Assembly (NCBI GenBank): GCA_005656395.1
Contig: SRSI01000036.1
Coordinates: forward strand, 310,001 to 374,000
DNA from: Strongyloides papillosus
Lineage: Eukaryota; Nematoda; Chromadorea; Rhabditida; Strongyloididae
DNA length: 64,000 bases
Direction of reading: 5' to 3'
Shown here: piece by piece, positions 12,569 to 25,746 of the stretch
How the letters are laid out: every line of letters starts with the position of its first letter
How positions within the stretch are numbered: the stretch's first letter is position 1
Made by a program: the position numbers and the translations under genes
Notes under the pieces: generated by a model
The model's input: the letters and a program-made list of their open reading frames with translations, nothing else
What the model was told of the DNA's origin: nothing
Database searches by the model: none

Positions 12569-13163
12569 ATGATTATTCTAATATTTATAACTATTTTATC
12601 ATTTTTCTCATATATACATGTAATTTTACTTTTTCACATATAATTAATAAATGATATGATAAACTTTATAGACATTACCTGGTCAACATCAAGAAATAAT
12701 CTCTGGTATTGGTGGATTAAAAATTCTTCCCCTAAGAAAGAATAACATAACAGTATCAAGGAAGATTCAAAGAATTGGACCGTCATTTGTTATAAAAGTC
12801 CCAGAAAATAGGTATTATAGACCAAAATCACAAAAACATACATTAATTCCTCAACAAAATGAGATAGAAACTATAACAACACCTAAACCACAGATTATAA
12901 CGTATAATAATATTATCATACCGCCATCAGCAAAAGTAACAAACTACAATAATGTAAATGAAAAACAATTATCATTAAAAGAAATAGCAATAGTAACATG
13001 TAAAAAAATTGATGTCTACAGAAAGTTGTATAAAGTAAATGATATAAAGATTTTTGCTAGAGATAATTGTTTCCTCATTCAACTATATTATCCAGATATC
13101 TCATGTAGTGATATCAATGAAATGGTTGATTATTGTGTTAAGAAGGACTTTTTCAAAGAATGA
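12569..13163 (+). CDS. Small secreted orphan protein with C-terminal cysteine cluster
   Basis: Two exons, 12569-12619 and 12672-13163. The intron (12620-12671) begins GTAATT and ends TTATAG. The product is 180 residues. Exon 1 codes almost exactly for a signal peptide (MIILIFITILSFFSYIH). Exon 2 has a basic, Pro/Asn-rich middle and a C-terminal domain of about 55 residues with four cysteines (VTCKK, DNCFL, ISCSD, DYCVK), which may form two disulfides. Exon 2 has no ATG in this frame near its 5' end, so a simple open-frame search would miss it. I do not recognise the family. A secreted role is inferred only from the signal peptide. Confidence 0.68.
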
Positions 13164-14425
13164 TAATAGATATATAAAATTCATGGAATGTCATGAAATT
13201 GTGAAAACAAAGAAATCATTAATAAGATACAAAAATTGTAAAACGTATTTATGTAACAAAAGTAAATTTAATAAATAAAAATGTTCTTAAATAAGAAAAT
13301 TTATCTTTTTGATATGAGTATCACTAAAGATTAAGTGTTTATCTTGTAAAAATATTTGAGTGATTAGATTAGGTATCTATAAAATTTTTATAATTTTATG
13401 TTTGCAGAAACAAGTTATTTATCAGTATTTATCATTTGAGTTTTTATTAAAAAATAGTAAAAAGTTTCGTTTAAATCCGTGTAGTAGTAGTTTTTATCTA
13501 TGGGTACTTTTATGTATCTTGTGATATATTGAGAAGGTAATTTTGAGAATTTTTTTACTCATCAATTTAGGATACCAAATATTTGGAGATTTTACAAAAG
13601 TTTGATGCTTTATTTAACCTCCACTTTCATGTGATAAAACTTGTTAATTAATACTAAATCATCCAAAGCAATTATTACATTTTATTTATCGCAACTTGAC
13701 ATAAAAACTATAAGCTATAAAATTTGTAAACTAAAGAAATTAGATCGTTCTCATTTACAACTTTATACAAGTTCAACGTTATTAATATGAAGGACACTAT
13801 AAAATTATTATCACAACTTTCTTGTCAAAGAAATGTAACAATTTATCTCTCTTCTTGATTAAAGACATTTACTATTAATAACCATACGACGGTTGACCTA
13901 AAGAATTTCCTACAAAAATAATATTTTTGCATTTTTTTTAAATCAAAAAAAATATATCCATTTGAAGTATCAATTAAAAGATATAATCACTTTCTTTATT
14001 TAATGATTTCCATTGTATCTGATTTCTTTTTTGAGATCAGAAATTCTACAATTTAAATAAGATTAGAGTACCTTTATTTTATTAAAAAATTATTTGTAAT
14101 AAAAAAATAAAATAAAAATGATTTTAATGGCATTTACCAGTCCATTTTTATAAGTGTCAACATAAATATATCCATCTTAGTAACTGAACCTCTCCATGAG
14201 ATAATATTTATTGTTGTAAAAAATTTAAAAATTATGACCATGGAATAAATTACATGGAAAGTGTGTTATGTGTCTAAATATGTTAACAAAATAATACATA
14301 AATCGTTTAAAAATTTAATTTATTTTAAATGGAAAAATAAAATAAAATAAAAATTACACTTTTTTATTTGGAAATAAAATATGCAATGATATTTTTAAAC
14401 AAAAGGTATTAAAAAAATATAAATG
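13164..14425. other. AT-rich intergenic DNA between convergent genes
   Basis: It holds the 3' flanks of the orphan gene (plus) and the lipase (minus). I see no gene, RNA or repeat in it that I can support. Confidence 0.5.
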
Positions 14426-15391
14426 TTAAACGAAACGACAAGGGTTACCGTTTTTTTCTATCTTAAAATATCTATTATGATAAATATTGAAATCTTCTTT
14501 TTTTATCATTAATGTTAACAGATCAGGTAAAACCTGTGGTGAACAATTTGGATCTTCATATCTTGGTTTACAGTATTTGAACTTATTTTCATAACCATCT
14601 GGATAGTAGATTTCCCTACCAACGTGATAATATCCTGCTTTCTGGTACCATGGTTTCTTGCTTGGATCAAATATAGGTTTTTGACAAGTTGATGAGAAAA
14701 ACTTTTTGTTACACGGTGGAAAAGATGGAATAACATCACCTTTCACTACAACACGATAAGTTTCAGGAACTAATTTATTATATACTTGAGCAAAATACTC
14801 ATCACCGGTTCTTGGACTGCCAAGTGTTATAACTTTCGTATTTTCTGAACGACAAACTTTTGCTTTTACACATGCAAAAGCATCTAATATTGATATACCA
14901 CCACCTAATGAGTGACCGGTAAAGATAATCCGTGTATAATTACCAGTATTCATAAGGGCTTCAAGTTTTTCCAATAACCATTCTATGTGGACAGAATGAA
15001 CATCATATGTATATTTCCAGACTTTACCAGCTCCCATGAAATTAACTAATTCTTGGAAAATCCCACTGAACATTTGATACATCACTTGCATAGGACTTCC
15101 TGAACCTTTTTCGACAACTATTAATACCCCAGGTTGTGTGGTATCTTCAAAGATTGTCGTTCTTAAATCAGCAAACAACTCTTTTTTTGTACTATTTTTT
15201 TCATACAATAAATGTGCACTTGAAGCTAGCAATTTATCATAATTTAAACATTTATCTAATTTTTCTCTCAATACAGCACCGGCTAATCTCCCACACAAAA
15301 TCGCCTCCTTTTCAAGATAAATATTTTCACATACCTTGGGAGTCACAATTAATAACAATAAGAATAAAAATATGTTTTTTTTTGAAACCAT
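14426..15391 (-). CDS. Secreted class 3 (alpha/beta hydrolase) lipase
   Basis: A single-exon gene of 321 residues. It has a signal peptide (about residues 1-21) and a class 3 lipase fold with the nucleophile elbow GHSLGG (Ser161). The likely catalytic Asp is in the KGDVIPSFPP block (Asp219), and the likely His is in YYHVGREIYY (His256). The GSPRTGD block between them is typical of the family. Several cysteines at both ends suggest disulfides and an extracellular enzyme. Class 3 lipases cleave triacylglycerols. In nematodes this large family is often intestinal, but tissue and substrate are inference here. Length and active site are complete, so it is probably functional. Confidence 0.92.
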   Translation of the reverse strand: MVSKKNIFLFLLLLIVTPKVCENIYLEKEAILCGRLAGAVLREKLDKCLNYDKLLASSAHLLYEKNSTKKELFADLRTTIFEDTTQPGVLIVVEKGSGSPMQVMYQMFSGIFQELVNFMGAGKVWKYTYDVHSVHIEWLLEKLEALMNTGNYTRIIFTGHSLGGGISILDAFACVKAKVCRSENTKVITLGSPRTGDEYFAQVYNKLVPETYRVVVKGDVIPSFPPCNKKFFSSTCQKPIFDPSKKPWYQKAGYYHVGREIYYPDGYENKFKYCKPRYEDPNCSPQVLPDLLTLMIKKEDFNIYHNRYFKIEKNGNPCRFV

Positions 15392-16522
15392 TAGTGATTA
15401 GTAATGAAATAGAAATTAAAAAAAGCAAAAAAAAATCTGAATATTAGTAATGTATTAACTGAAAACAAATTTTAGATTACTAAAAATCATGATAATTTTT
15501 TTGTTTAATGCATTAAATATTATTATACTAGAAACGATGATATCAATTGAAAATAAAACAATAAGATGACAATATTGTAGTTTCTTTGAATTGGTAAAGT
15601 TTTTAAGTTGAATATATGACAATTATATTATAACTTGGGACAATTATTATATTGATAACTTTTTTTGTTTGAGATACTTTACTAGTTATTTATATACAGT
15701 ATGTGTGGACCAGACTTTTTATAAATAGTTTTCAAGAATGATATGTGTAATGTAAATTTTATGTCTTTATATATTTTTTTTGAAAACGATTACATGATTT
15801 GAATGTAATTGCATTTTTGTAAAGTGAAAATAACGATTTGAGGGAGAGGAAATGCTTTGAAATATGAATTTTTATTGATCAATAAATATATTTCTTACTG
15901 ATCCGTGATATTTCAAGAAATATTTCATCTTTTAAATTTTTAATATAACATAGCTTAAATCATTTATGAATGTATTTCTCCCTTAATTTTAATCGCTAAT
16001 TTTAAATTATTGATAACAAGGTTATTAAATTCCATACATGATTTTACCTTTATTGAATGATAATTATAAGAAAAATAGCATTATTTCATGATTTTTAACT
16101 TCATATAATTATTCATAAAATCACACCTTTGATGTCAAATTATCAATCAAAATTGAGAAAGTAAATTAATATAATTAAATTATTATATTTACTTTAATGA
16201 CAGAAAAGGAGGTTTTTTTATTAAATTAAGATAATGACAATTTTAGTGTATCTCTTTACTAAATTTTTTAACATTCAAAAGTAAAGAATGATAAAAAAGT
16301 GCAATAAAAACATTAATTTAATCACATGGAATGTATGTAATTAGAAAATTACTATATTTGTATAAATGAATGTTGTTATAAAATTAAAAATTATAACGAT
16401 AATTAACTTGATTAATAATAAAACAAAAATAGCATGTAAAGTGTTAAATATTTACCTATATTTTTTGTATATTTAAGGTATCTAACCCAGCATATATTTT
16501 ATATAAGACATTTTGATTTCTA
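15392..16522. other. AT-rich intergenic DNA between divergent genes
   Basis: It should contain the promoters of the lipase (minus) and the FAR gene (plus). TGATAA words occur (for example near 15651), but none stands out from the AT-rich background. No gene is seen. Confidence 0.5.
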
Positions 16523-17106
16523 ATGTTTCTAAATAATTTGAGAGTTTTCTATTTCTTATGTATTTTAATGATTTTATTACAATGTAGTGGTTGTTGGAAA
16601 AAAGAGAAGACATATAATCAGATTGCCTTGGATTTTAGATGTAAGTTTCTTTTCGATAAGAATGGATAATTATTAAAAACTTCTTTACAGTAGCTTTCCC
16701 ATCAGAAATGAAAGAGTTTAGACAAAATTTATCAGCAAGTGAGCGTGTCATTTTACAAGAAATTGAATCACAACAGAAAAAATATAAGAATGTTGATGAG
16801 TTAACTGCAGATATCAAAAATGCTTCACCAGCATTTGAGGGAAAATTTAGAAAACTTTACTCTGACTTGCAACAAAGAATGAATAAATTATCTCTTGAAT
16901 CCTTGACTTTTATTTATGACGTTGGTCAGAAGGTTCAATATTTGTTTGAATCACAAAATAACATTTCCAAGGATAACCCAAGTGAAGAATTAAGAAAAGA
17001 ATACATAACGACTTATAAAAACTTGTCAAAAGAGACAAAAAAAAACTTGAAAAGTGTATTACCTATGTATGATCAATTATATAGTTTAATGTTAAAGTTT
17101 GATTAA
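16523..17106 (+). CDS. Nematode fatty-acid- and retinol-binding (FAR) protein
   Basis: Exon 1 is 16523-16640 (signal peptide and linker) and exon 2 is 16691-17106. The 50-base intron has a GTAAGT donor and TTTACAG acceptor. The product is 177 residues, the usual FAR size. A hydrophobic leader ends near CSGC. The rest is predicted to be all helical and matches the FAR pattern: a Pro-Ser-Glu start, FRQNLSASERVILQEI, a KYKNVDEL block, then a charged helix ending in FIYDVGQKV. FAR proteins are small secreted carriers of fatty acids and retinoids, known only from nematodes and often released by parasites. The match is to the family pattern as I know it. Similarity is moderate. Confidence 0.82.
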
Positions 17107-18089
17107 TAAAGAAAAAAGTATTTTGTTATGGATTATCATTAGAAAATTGACCAAAAAACAATATTATTAATTTTCATTATGCGTTATTTTTATTTATCAT
17201 GGTATTATTGATGTAAAATAATATAAAAGTCACACGTAATGATATTTTATTATTTTTCTCTAATTTTATAAATGTATACAATCTTTATTATTTATAATCT
17301 AAATTATAAATGGTTAAAAATTAAATATTACAAATTATATTTTTTTATATCGTAAAAATTCATTCTTTTATTTTCAAATAAGTATAAATCAAATCCTTAC
17401 AATTATATTTATGATATCACATAAAGAAAATCTACTTCCCTTTCATTTAAAGATAAAACGTTAAAATAAAAAGTACAGATAAAAAATAATTATATAAACA
17501 TATTTTTTCTATTCGGCATAGTAATCTATTTAAGGATAAATTTCATTTATGTTCTTTTCCCTAACGATTTTAAAAAAGTGTATTTACTTCAAAGTTGCTA
17601 TTTTTAATATTTCATATTTTCACTGACTTTTATATACATATATCAACTACTTCTAAAAATTTTTCTTTCTATAGAATATTCTATATGTTCATGGATTATT
17701 TTTTGTTATAGTTTTTTTAGTTATAATTTTCTTAACATACTTTTTGAAAACTAATTTATGCTTAAAAATAGCATCATTTATCGTATATTTGATTTTTTTT
17801 CTTGTTACCATAGAGATTAGTTAAGTGACATTTAAAGCTTTTTCAAATCTAGAAATTTTAAAACAATTGAAGACATTACACATTTCATACTTTTATGTAT
17901 TTCTCATAAAAGAATTTCCCTAAGTATATGTCATTCCAAGAAAATGAACGACGCGGCGCTTTTTATAAAAGACAAATTTTGCATTGGAAAGTTTAGATAT
18001 TTTTTAAACTTATTATCATTATTTTCATCAGTTTTTATCACATTTTTTTAGATAAGTACTATCGTAAATTCTGCTTATTGAATAGTAAG
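17107..18089. other. AT-rich intergenic DNA before eIF3 subunit L
   Basis: No gene is seen. A TTTTTTTAG acceptor-like site at about 18043-18051, roughly 40 bases before the ATG of the next gene, could be used for spliced-leader addition (inference). Confidence 0.5.
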
Positions 18090-19825
18090 ATGTCATCTAA
18101 AAGTTCTGCTGAAAAATCGACTGGCGATGGAAAAAAACATTTCGACAACGTTGGTATGTAATGATTTTTTTGACAATTTCCTATAAATTAATTTTTCTAT
18201 CACCTTTTAAGATATACCAAATGAATTCATTCAATATATAACATATTTAAAGAAGTTATTTGATGAAAAAAATGTCTTGGAGATGCAGGTTATGTATGAA
18301 CAGGGCCTTTCAGAGATGACTGAGAAACACTACCCAGATAAAACATGGCCAGAACCAAGTGTTATTGAAAATATTATTGATGAGACAGGATCAGTTTTCA
18401 ATATACTTTATCGTGAATTGTATTATAGGGATGTCCATATTAAGACATCAGCCAGAGGGATACCTTTGTGTGCAAGATATGATTCATTTATGAATTATCA
18501 AGATTTATTTTCCTGTATTTTAAATACACCTGATGGTAAACCGGCTGAATTTGTTCTCCCAGATTCATGGATATGGGATATTATTGAAGAATTTATACAT
18601 CAATTTGTTATGTATTGTGGGTATAAAGCTAATCCATCTCATAGAACACCTGATGAGAATCGTGATTTGGAGGAAATTGAAAATAATCAAACTTGTTGGA
18701 ATGTCTATCCAGTTCTCAATATTTTGTATTCATTGATATCAAAATCACAAATCAATGAACAGTTGAAGGCCATCCGTGAAGGTGAGAATCCTGATGATTT
18801 TGCTGACAATTTTGGTAAAAGTGATTTGTACTTTAAACTGGGATATTTTTCATTAATTGGTCTTCTTAAGATTCAAGTACTATTAAGTGATTATCATCAA
18901 GCTCTCCAGACTGTTGAGTATCTTGAGATGGATCCAAAAGGTTTATACAATATGGTTACAAATTGTTATGTTAATCTCCATTATTATGTGGCATTCTCAC
19001 ACATGATGATGAGGAATTACGGTGAAGCAACAAAAATATTTGTTAACTGTTTACTTTACATCCAAAAGGCAACCAATATCTATAAATTCAACAATTCTAA
19101 TGTTCAAAGAAAATATAATCCACTTGATTTTGTAAGTTAATGTAATATGATATCAACATAATATTTTTTTCTTTCTTAAGATTATTAAAACTCACGATCA
19201 AATGATTTCTTTGTTATGCATTTGCCTAGCATTACACCCTCAAAAGATTGAAGAAAGTATCCAACAAATTATTACTGAAAAGCTAGGAGATGTATGTTTA
19301 AGAATGATTAATGGAGAGATGGAGGAGTATCAAAGTTGTTTCCTGGCTGGTGCACCTAAATTTATCTCACCAACAACAGTTGCTTATGAAGGTCCAAGTG
19401 TTTCGAGACAAGCATTGATGCGTCAATGTAATGCTTTCATGCAAGGATTAAAGGGCCAAATTTGGCTTCCAATTCTCCGTAGTTACCTTAAATTGTACAC
19501 ATCAATCTCAACAAAGAAACTAGCTGGATTTTTAGAAATGGGTGATGATAAGCATGATGAGTTTGTAACAAAACTTCTAAGTTTCAAGATGATTGTTAGT
19601 GAGCTAGGAAAAGAAACGGCACCAAGTAATGATAAGAATGATATTGATGATACAACATTAGATTTGGATTTTTATGTTGACGATGAGACAATTCATGTTG
19701 CTGACACACGTATTGCACGCAAAATTACTGAATTCTTTTTGAAAAGTTCTGTTAAACTCAGAAATCTTACACAAAAAGCCAAATCAATTAGAATACCACC
19801 ACCTAAAAGAGATTCCAATTTTTAG
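18090..19825 (+). CDS. eif-3.L: Eukaryotic translation initiation factor 3 subunit L
   Basis: Three exons: 18090-18153, 18212-19131 and 19181-19825. The splice sites are GTATGT/TTTTAAG and GTAAGT/TCTTAAG, and all phases agree. The product is 542 residues, close to the 560 or so of animal eIF3l. The conserved order is visible: the IPxEFIQYxTYLKKLFDEKN start, the YYRDVHIK block, the NVYPVLNILYSLISKSQI core, the NCYVNLHYYVAFSHMMMRNYGEA helices, then the C-terminal PCI-type region (about residues 330-520). eIF3l is part of the eIF3 complex on the 40S ribosomal subunit in the cytoplasm and helps recruit mRNA. It is a housekeeping gene with no oddities. Confidence 0.96.
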
Positions 19826-21295
<1,470 letters not shown>

Positions 21296-22833
21296 AATAT
21301 ATAATCAATAGGAACATCTTTTTTATGTACAGATGCCACTAAAAAATTTCTTTTTTTTCTAATTATTTCTAACATATAACTCTAATTTATGATAAAATTT
21401 ATTTTATTTTATCATATCAAAGTACACTATTATAAAAGAAAGATAAATGCTATTATTTTAATAATAAAAATTAATTACAGAGAAATTGGGCAATAATATT
21501 ATATTCAATCTACATCACAGTAATGACTAAAAAAGTATCATTTTGTGGATGATATCTTGTGATATATAATTATTAATATTTATGTAGTATATTATAATTC
21601 TTTTTTCTTTTGTTATTAACATTATTGATATGCATGTTTTACTGTATAAATTTTTTATTCTTTTTATATCAAATTTTTAAAATTATTTTTGCTATTAAAA
21701 TATTTATAATTTGATTGAAAAGGATATACCAATTTCTTTTATCCGTACAAATTTTGAAAGCCTTAATATTTATCTACATATTGTTATAAACTAATAAATT
21801 GCTTTTTGTAAATTGTAAAATTAAAATTTCTAAGTGTATTATCTTAACAATAAACAATTTTTATCTTTAAGAAGATGTAAAGAAGAAAAAACATAATACA
21901 TTATATTAATCAAGAAGTATGTATCTTTTTTGTGTATATTTAATTTATTACTAAACATTGTTTCACCCATTAACCTTAATTTATTTGGAATATTTGACTT
22001 TGTGATTTTTTAATTCGTACAATGTTTTTTTAGAGGGTGGAAAAAAATGAATAAGATAGAATTTCGAGAATTGCCTTGTGATATGTTTACTTTTTTTCCA
22101 GTGAACAGGTTTGATTATCAATTATATGTGTCTATTTTTTACATAGAATGTAGTATAATATTTATATTAAATAGTTTAATTTTCAAAGTTATTAGAAATC
22201 TTAATTTACAACTTTTTTGTGTAATATTTTCCTTTGAAATGATAACACAATTTTTTCGTCTCATCTAGTAAAAAAAATCAAAAGTTATGTTAAAACAAAC
22301 AAAGAGATTAATTTTTTTTTATCTTTCTCAAAATAAAATTGAAACTTCCTTGATTATTAATAATTAATAAATTGTTAAGGAAAAGATTAATTTAAAGTAT
22401 ACGATCTAAAATGTAAATATTTATTAAAATATTAACAAATATACAATTTTTTCAATGTAAGTACAAGAATTTAAAAATTGCTACAATAAAGGTAACCATT
22501 ATTCACCACGCGTGAAGAATCTAGAAATTTTTATTTATGTTTATATCCAGACGATTACTAAATTTTTGGAGATTATAATGTAAATGTTTTTATGATTCGA
22601 TGATACAAAATCTTTAAACTTTTATTAAAACACTTAAAACAAAAGAAATTTGACAATATCTTTATATGGTTTGGTCATATTTCACCTAATTGCTGATATA
22701 TAGCAAATTACATATAATAAAATAGTAATTACTATTAGATATAAAAATCATAAATATTTTTTCTAAGAACTTTGATTTCTTTCTTATCATTATTATGCAC
22801 TAATGAATGTTCTTAATTTAGTCCTTTTGAAAC
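21296..22833. other. AT-rich DNA after cdc-42
   Basis: It holds the 3' untranslated region and intergenic DNA. A short open stretch at 22047-22268 is hydrophobic but has no support as a gene. No repeat is recognised. Confidence 0.5.
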
Positions 22834-23873
22834 CACACAAACAATTTTTTCATCATTTAAAGGACCAATTTTATCAAATGACAGACCATTTTTATCAAAT
22901 GACGGACCATTTTAGAATTATATTTAAATTTTATGATAATTATAATTTTTTTAGTTTTATTAATATTGCCATAGTTTTAATAAAGTTTTTTGTAATATTT
23001 TATGATTTATTACACGCAAATAATTTTTATCGAAACTAATACTATTTCATTCCCTCCTGGACCTTTTTGTCATTTCTCAAACCATTAAAATGAAAAAAAA
23101 TTACCACAAATTTCAATTAAATAACTTCTAGTAAAATAAATAGATTTGAAAAAATAAAAAAATTCGATAAAAGCAAAACTTAATATTATAAAAATTGTTG
23201 AGTACTATTTAGCTATTAGTAAAGTATGTATAAATAAATTACCAAGCATGTTAGAAAAATTATTTATTTTTTACTAAACATTAAATAAAATTAAAATGAT
23301 CTTAAATGTTAAAATAATTTTTATACTCTTCAAAAAATTTTATAACAGATCAAAAGATTAATTTGTACAAATTTAAAAATGTTGAACGTTCATAGAAATT
23401 ATTAGTATAAATAAGTTTAAAATATATTCAATTAAAAATTAAAGTTAATTTGATACAATAAAATATAAATTTTTAGTCTAATGCTACAATATTAATGTTA
23501 TACAATTTAACACGGATATTCTTTAATTATCAATACGAAGTTTATATTTTTATATTTCGTATCTTTTTACATGACAAAATAATATTATGATATATTGTTT
23601 AAATTTATTCTAAATAATCAGATAAGAAATTACTATTTTAACAAATAAGTAGAAATAATCTTATTAAATTTTCATATACTTACTTCTTTGTTCTTTTTAA
23701 AAACCAAAAATAAAATAAAAACTTTTTTTAAAAAATGTTTAATGCAAAAAAAACAATCAAATAGTACAAATTTAATGGAAATATGTAAATTTTAAAAAAT
23801 GGTCCGTCATTTGATAGAATGGTCTGTCATTTGATAAAGTGGTCCGTCATTTAATGAAAATTTTGTTTGTGTG
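22834..23873. mobile_element. MITE-like element with CACACAAACAA ends and repeated subterminal motif
   Basis: The two ends are inverted copies of about 85 bases. The outermost bases are CACACAAACAA at 22834 and its complement ending at 23873. Inside each end the motif TTTATCAAATGACGGACCA, with small changes, is repeated two or three times. The middle is very AT-rich with no coding sign. A target duplication is not clear. This is a non-autonomous DNA transposon of uncertain superfamily; its CACAC end resembles that of the element at 31317-33338. Confidence 0.7.
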
Positions 23874-23879
23874 ACATTC

Positions 23880-24485
23880 TCCAAGGAATTAGAAGTTGAT
23901 GTACAGAATCAGTTGCTTTCATACGACCATCTGAAACTAACACCACTAATACAATCATACTCTACTAACAGTCTCTACCTCATCATATACGGAACTGCAG
24001 AACCTTTCTACGGGCTTAGCTGGCTCCAAGAACGCCACCTACACCGTTTTATAAAGGTTAACCGGTAAGAGTCTGTTCTATCGACAGTTCTTACGCCATG
24101 TACTCTATGAAGACCTCAACCTCACACTACAAGCTTTAGCCGTTCCTGAGACCGTTTCTGAATCGTAGGGAGAACAATATACCTGTAGAAACCTTTTCTA
24201 TCGGAAGTTTTTATCTACTATCCTCTAGGAGGACCAATAACTCAAGTTTCACATGAAAAGCAGTCTGATAATGGTATCTTCATGACATAGAAAGTTCTCA
24301 TCTTTGAAACCTGCTCTGTGGCAGGCATTAGAATAACCGGATCATTCCGAGTTTCCATATACAGTAGAGGATCGACTTTAAGTACAAAATTCTACCAACG
24401 AGTATTCATATACTCAGAAAGCAGTCACCTTTGCTCAAATCCCCTTCTTAAACCAACTACACTTATTTGTACTGGAAGTAAATAA
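23880..24485. other. Unexplained G+C-richer, coding-like fragment
   Basis: This stretch has clearly more G and C than its surroundings. On the plus strand it gives broken coding-like pieces: one open to 24068 (LSWLQERHLHRFIKV), then in other frames LFYRQFLRHVLYEDLNLTL and LFYRKFLSTIL. The words CTATCGACAGTTCTTA (about 24080) and CTATCGGAAGTTTTTA (about 24204) are about 124 bases apart, which suggests an internal repeat. It begins directly after the MITE at 22834-23873. I do not recognise the protein. It may be the remains of a transposon or a gene from elsewhere. Confidence 0.4.
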
Positions 24486-24833
24486 AAGTCTTTTCATTAG
24501 CTTAAAATATTTATGTCAATTTACATGAAAATGTACATACATTTTTGAACAAATAAATTAGGTGGTTAAGTTATTTTAACTTTTTATTATTGAATATAAA
24601 CGTTATCAACTATTTTTAATGAATATAATTACTAAAACCTTTTTAATTACCATTCCCTTAGAGCTTTATCGAGTATTGTATATAATTTTTACAATTTCTA
24701 TAATATTTGCAGATTATAAAGTTACAAGTAAGATAATAGTTTTACTGATAAACCATACAATGTTATTTAGTGTTAATTTTCCAATTACATACTTTGACCC
24801 CTGCCTCGGCAACGATTTTGTAAATTAATAGAA

Positions 24834-25578
24834 AATAAATTTATAATTAATTTAAATTCTTGAAACTCTTACAGCACAATGCTTGTACTGTGTAGACATA
24901 GTATATTGAAAAAATTTTTTTAATTTCCAAAAATGGGAATTTTTTTAATCATAAACGTTAAACATGAAACCTTATATGAAACCTAAATATTCTAAAATCC
25001 CGTGATTTCTTCTACAAGAATGTATTAGCATTATATCGAAGTTTCTGAACGTTGTTTAGATAATCAAATTTAAAGTTAAATACCCATGGTTATTATGCAT
25101 TTTTGACCTTTAGGGATAATTTTTTAAAATAAAAGTTAAATTCTTTAAAAACTATAAAAAAATCTTCAATAAAAATTATTCATTTAAAGAATTTTTTTAC
25201 TTTTAACTTAATAGCATAATTAACATAACCTATAATATATATTGGAACAACTTTTGAATTCTAATAATTTAAAAAATTGGTCTTTAAGATCAAAAGTATT
25301 TAAAAATTAAGGGTAATTAACTTCAAATTTAATTATCTCAAAACTGTATAGAAAATTTGATGTAATATTCTCATATTTTTGTAGAGAGAGATCACGGGCT
25401 TTCAGAATATATAGGTTTTATATAAGGTTTCACGTTTAAATTTTGATATGGATAGTCCCAAAAAAATATTTCTATTTTTGGAAATTAAACATTTTTTTTT
25501 AAATAATCTACGTCTACTTAGTACAAACATTGTACTGTAGGAGTTTCAAGAATTTTAATAAATTGTAAATTCATTTTT
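24834..25578. mobile_element. Foldback element with terminal inverted repeats of about 300 bases
   Basis: The left arm from about 24834 and the right arm ending at about 25578 are inverted copies over some 300 bases with scattered changes. Landmarks are TTCTTGAAACTC near both ends, TTTAATTTCCAAAAAT, GAAACCTTATAT and CCCGTGAT. The short centre has no coding signal. It is a non-autonomous element; its exact ends and target duplication are not certain. Confidence 0.7.
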
Positions 25579-25746
25579 TAATAGTTAGAAAATGGACTTT
25601 GCGGAGGAAGTTAAAGCATGCAACCGAGGAAATTAATGCTAAACAGCATAGTGTGATCAACGTATTTTGTCATCAATTATAGTAAAAATAGTGTAGCAGC
25701 AAAAGTAGGAAAAAAAATGGTTACTGTTTGACTATTAATAGATATA

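Noticed and set aside
22047..22268. Small membrane protein gene after cdc-42
   Set aside because: The open frame is hydrophobic only because it is T-rich. No splice, conservation or family support.
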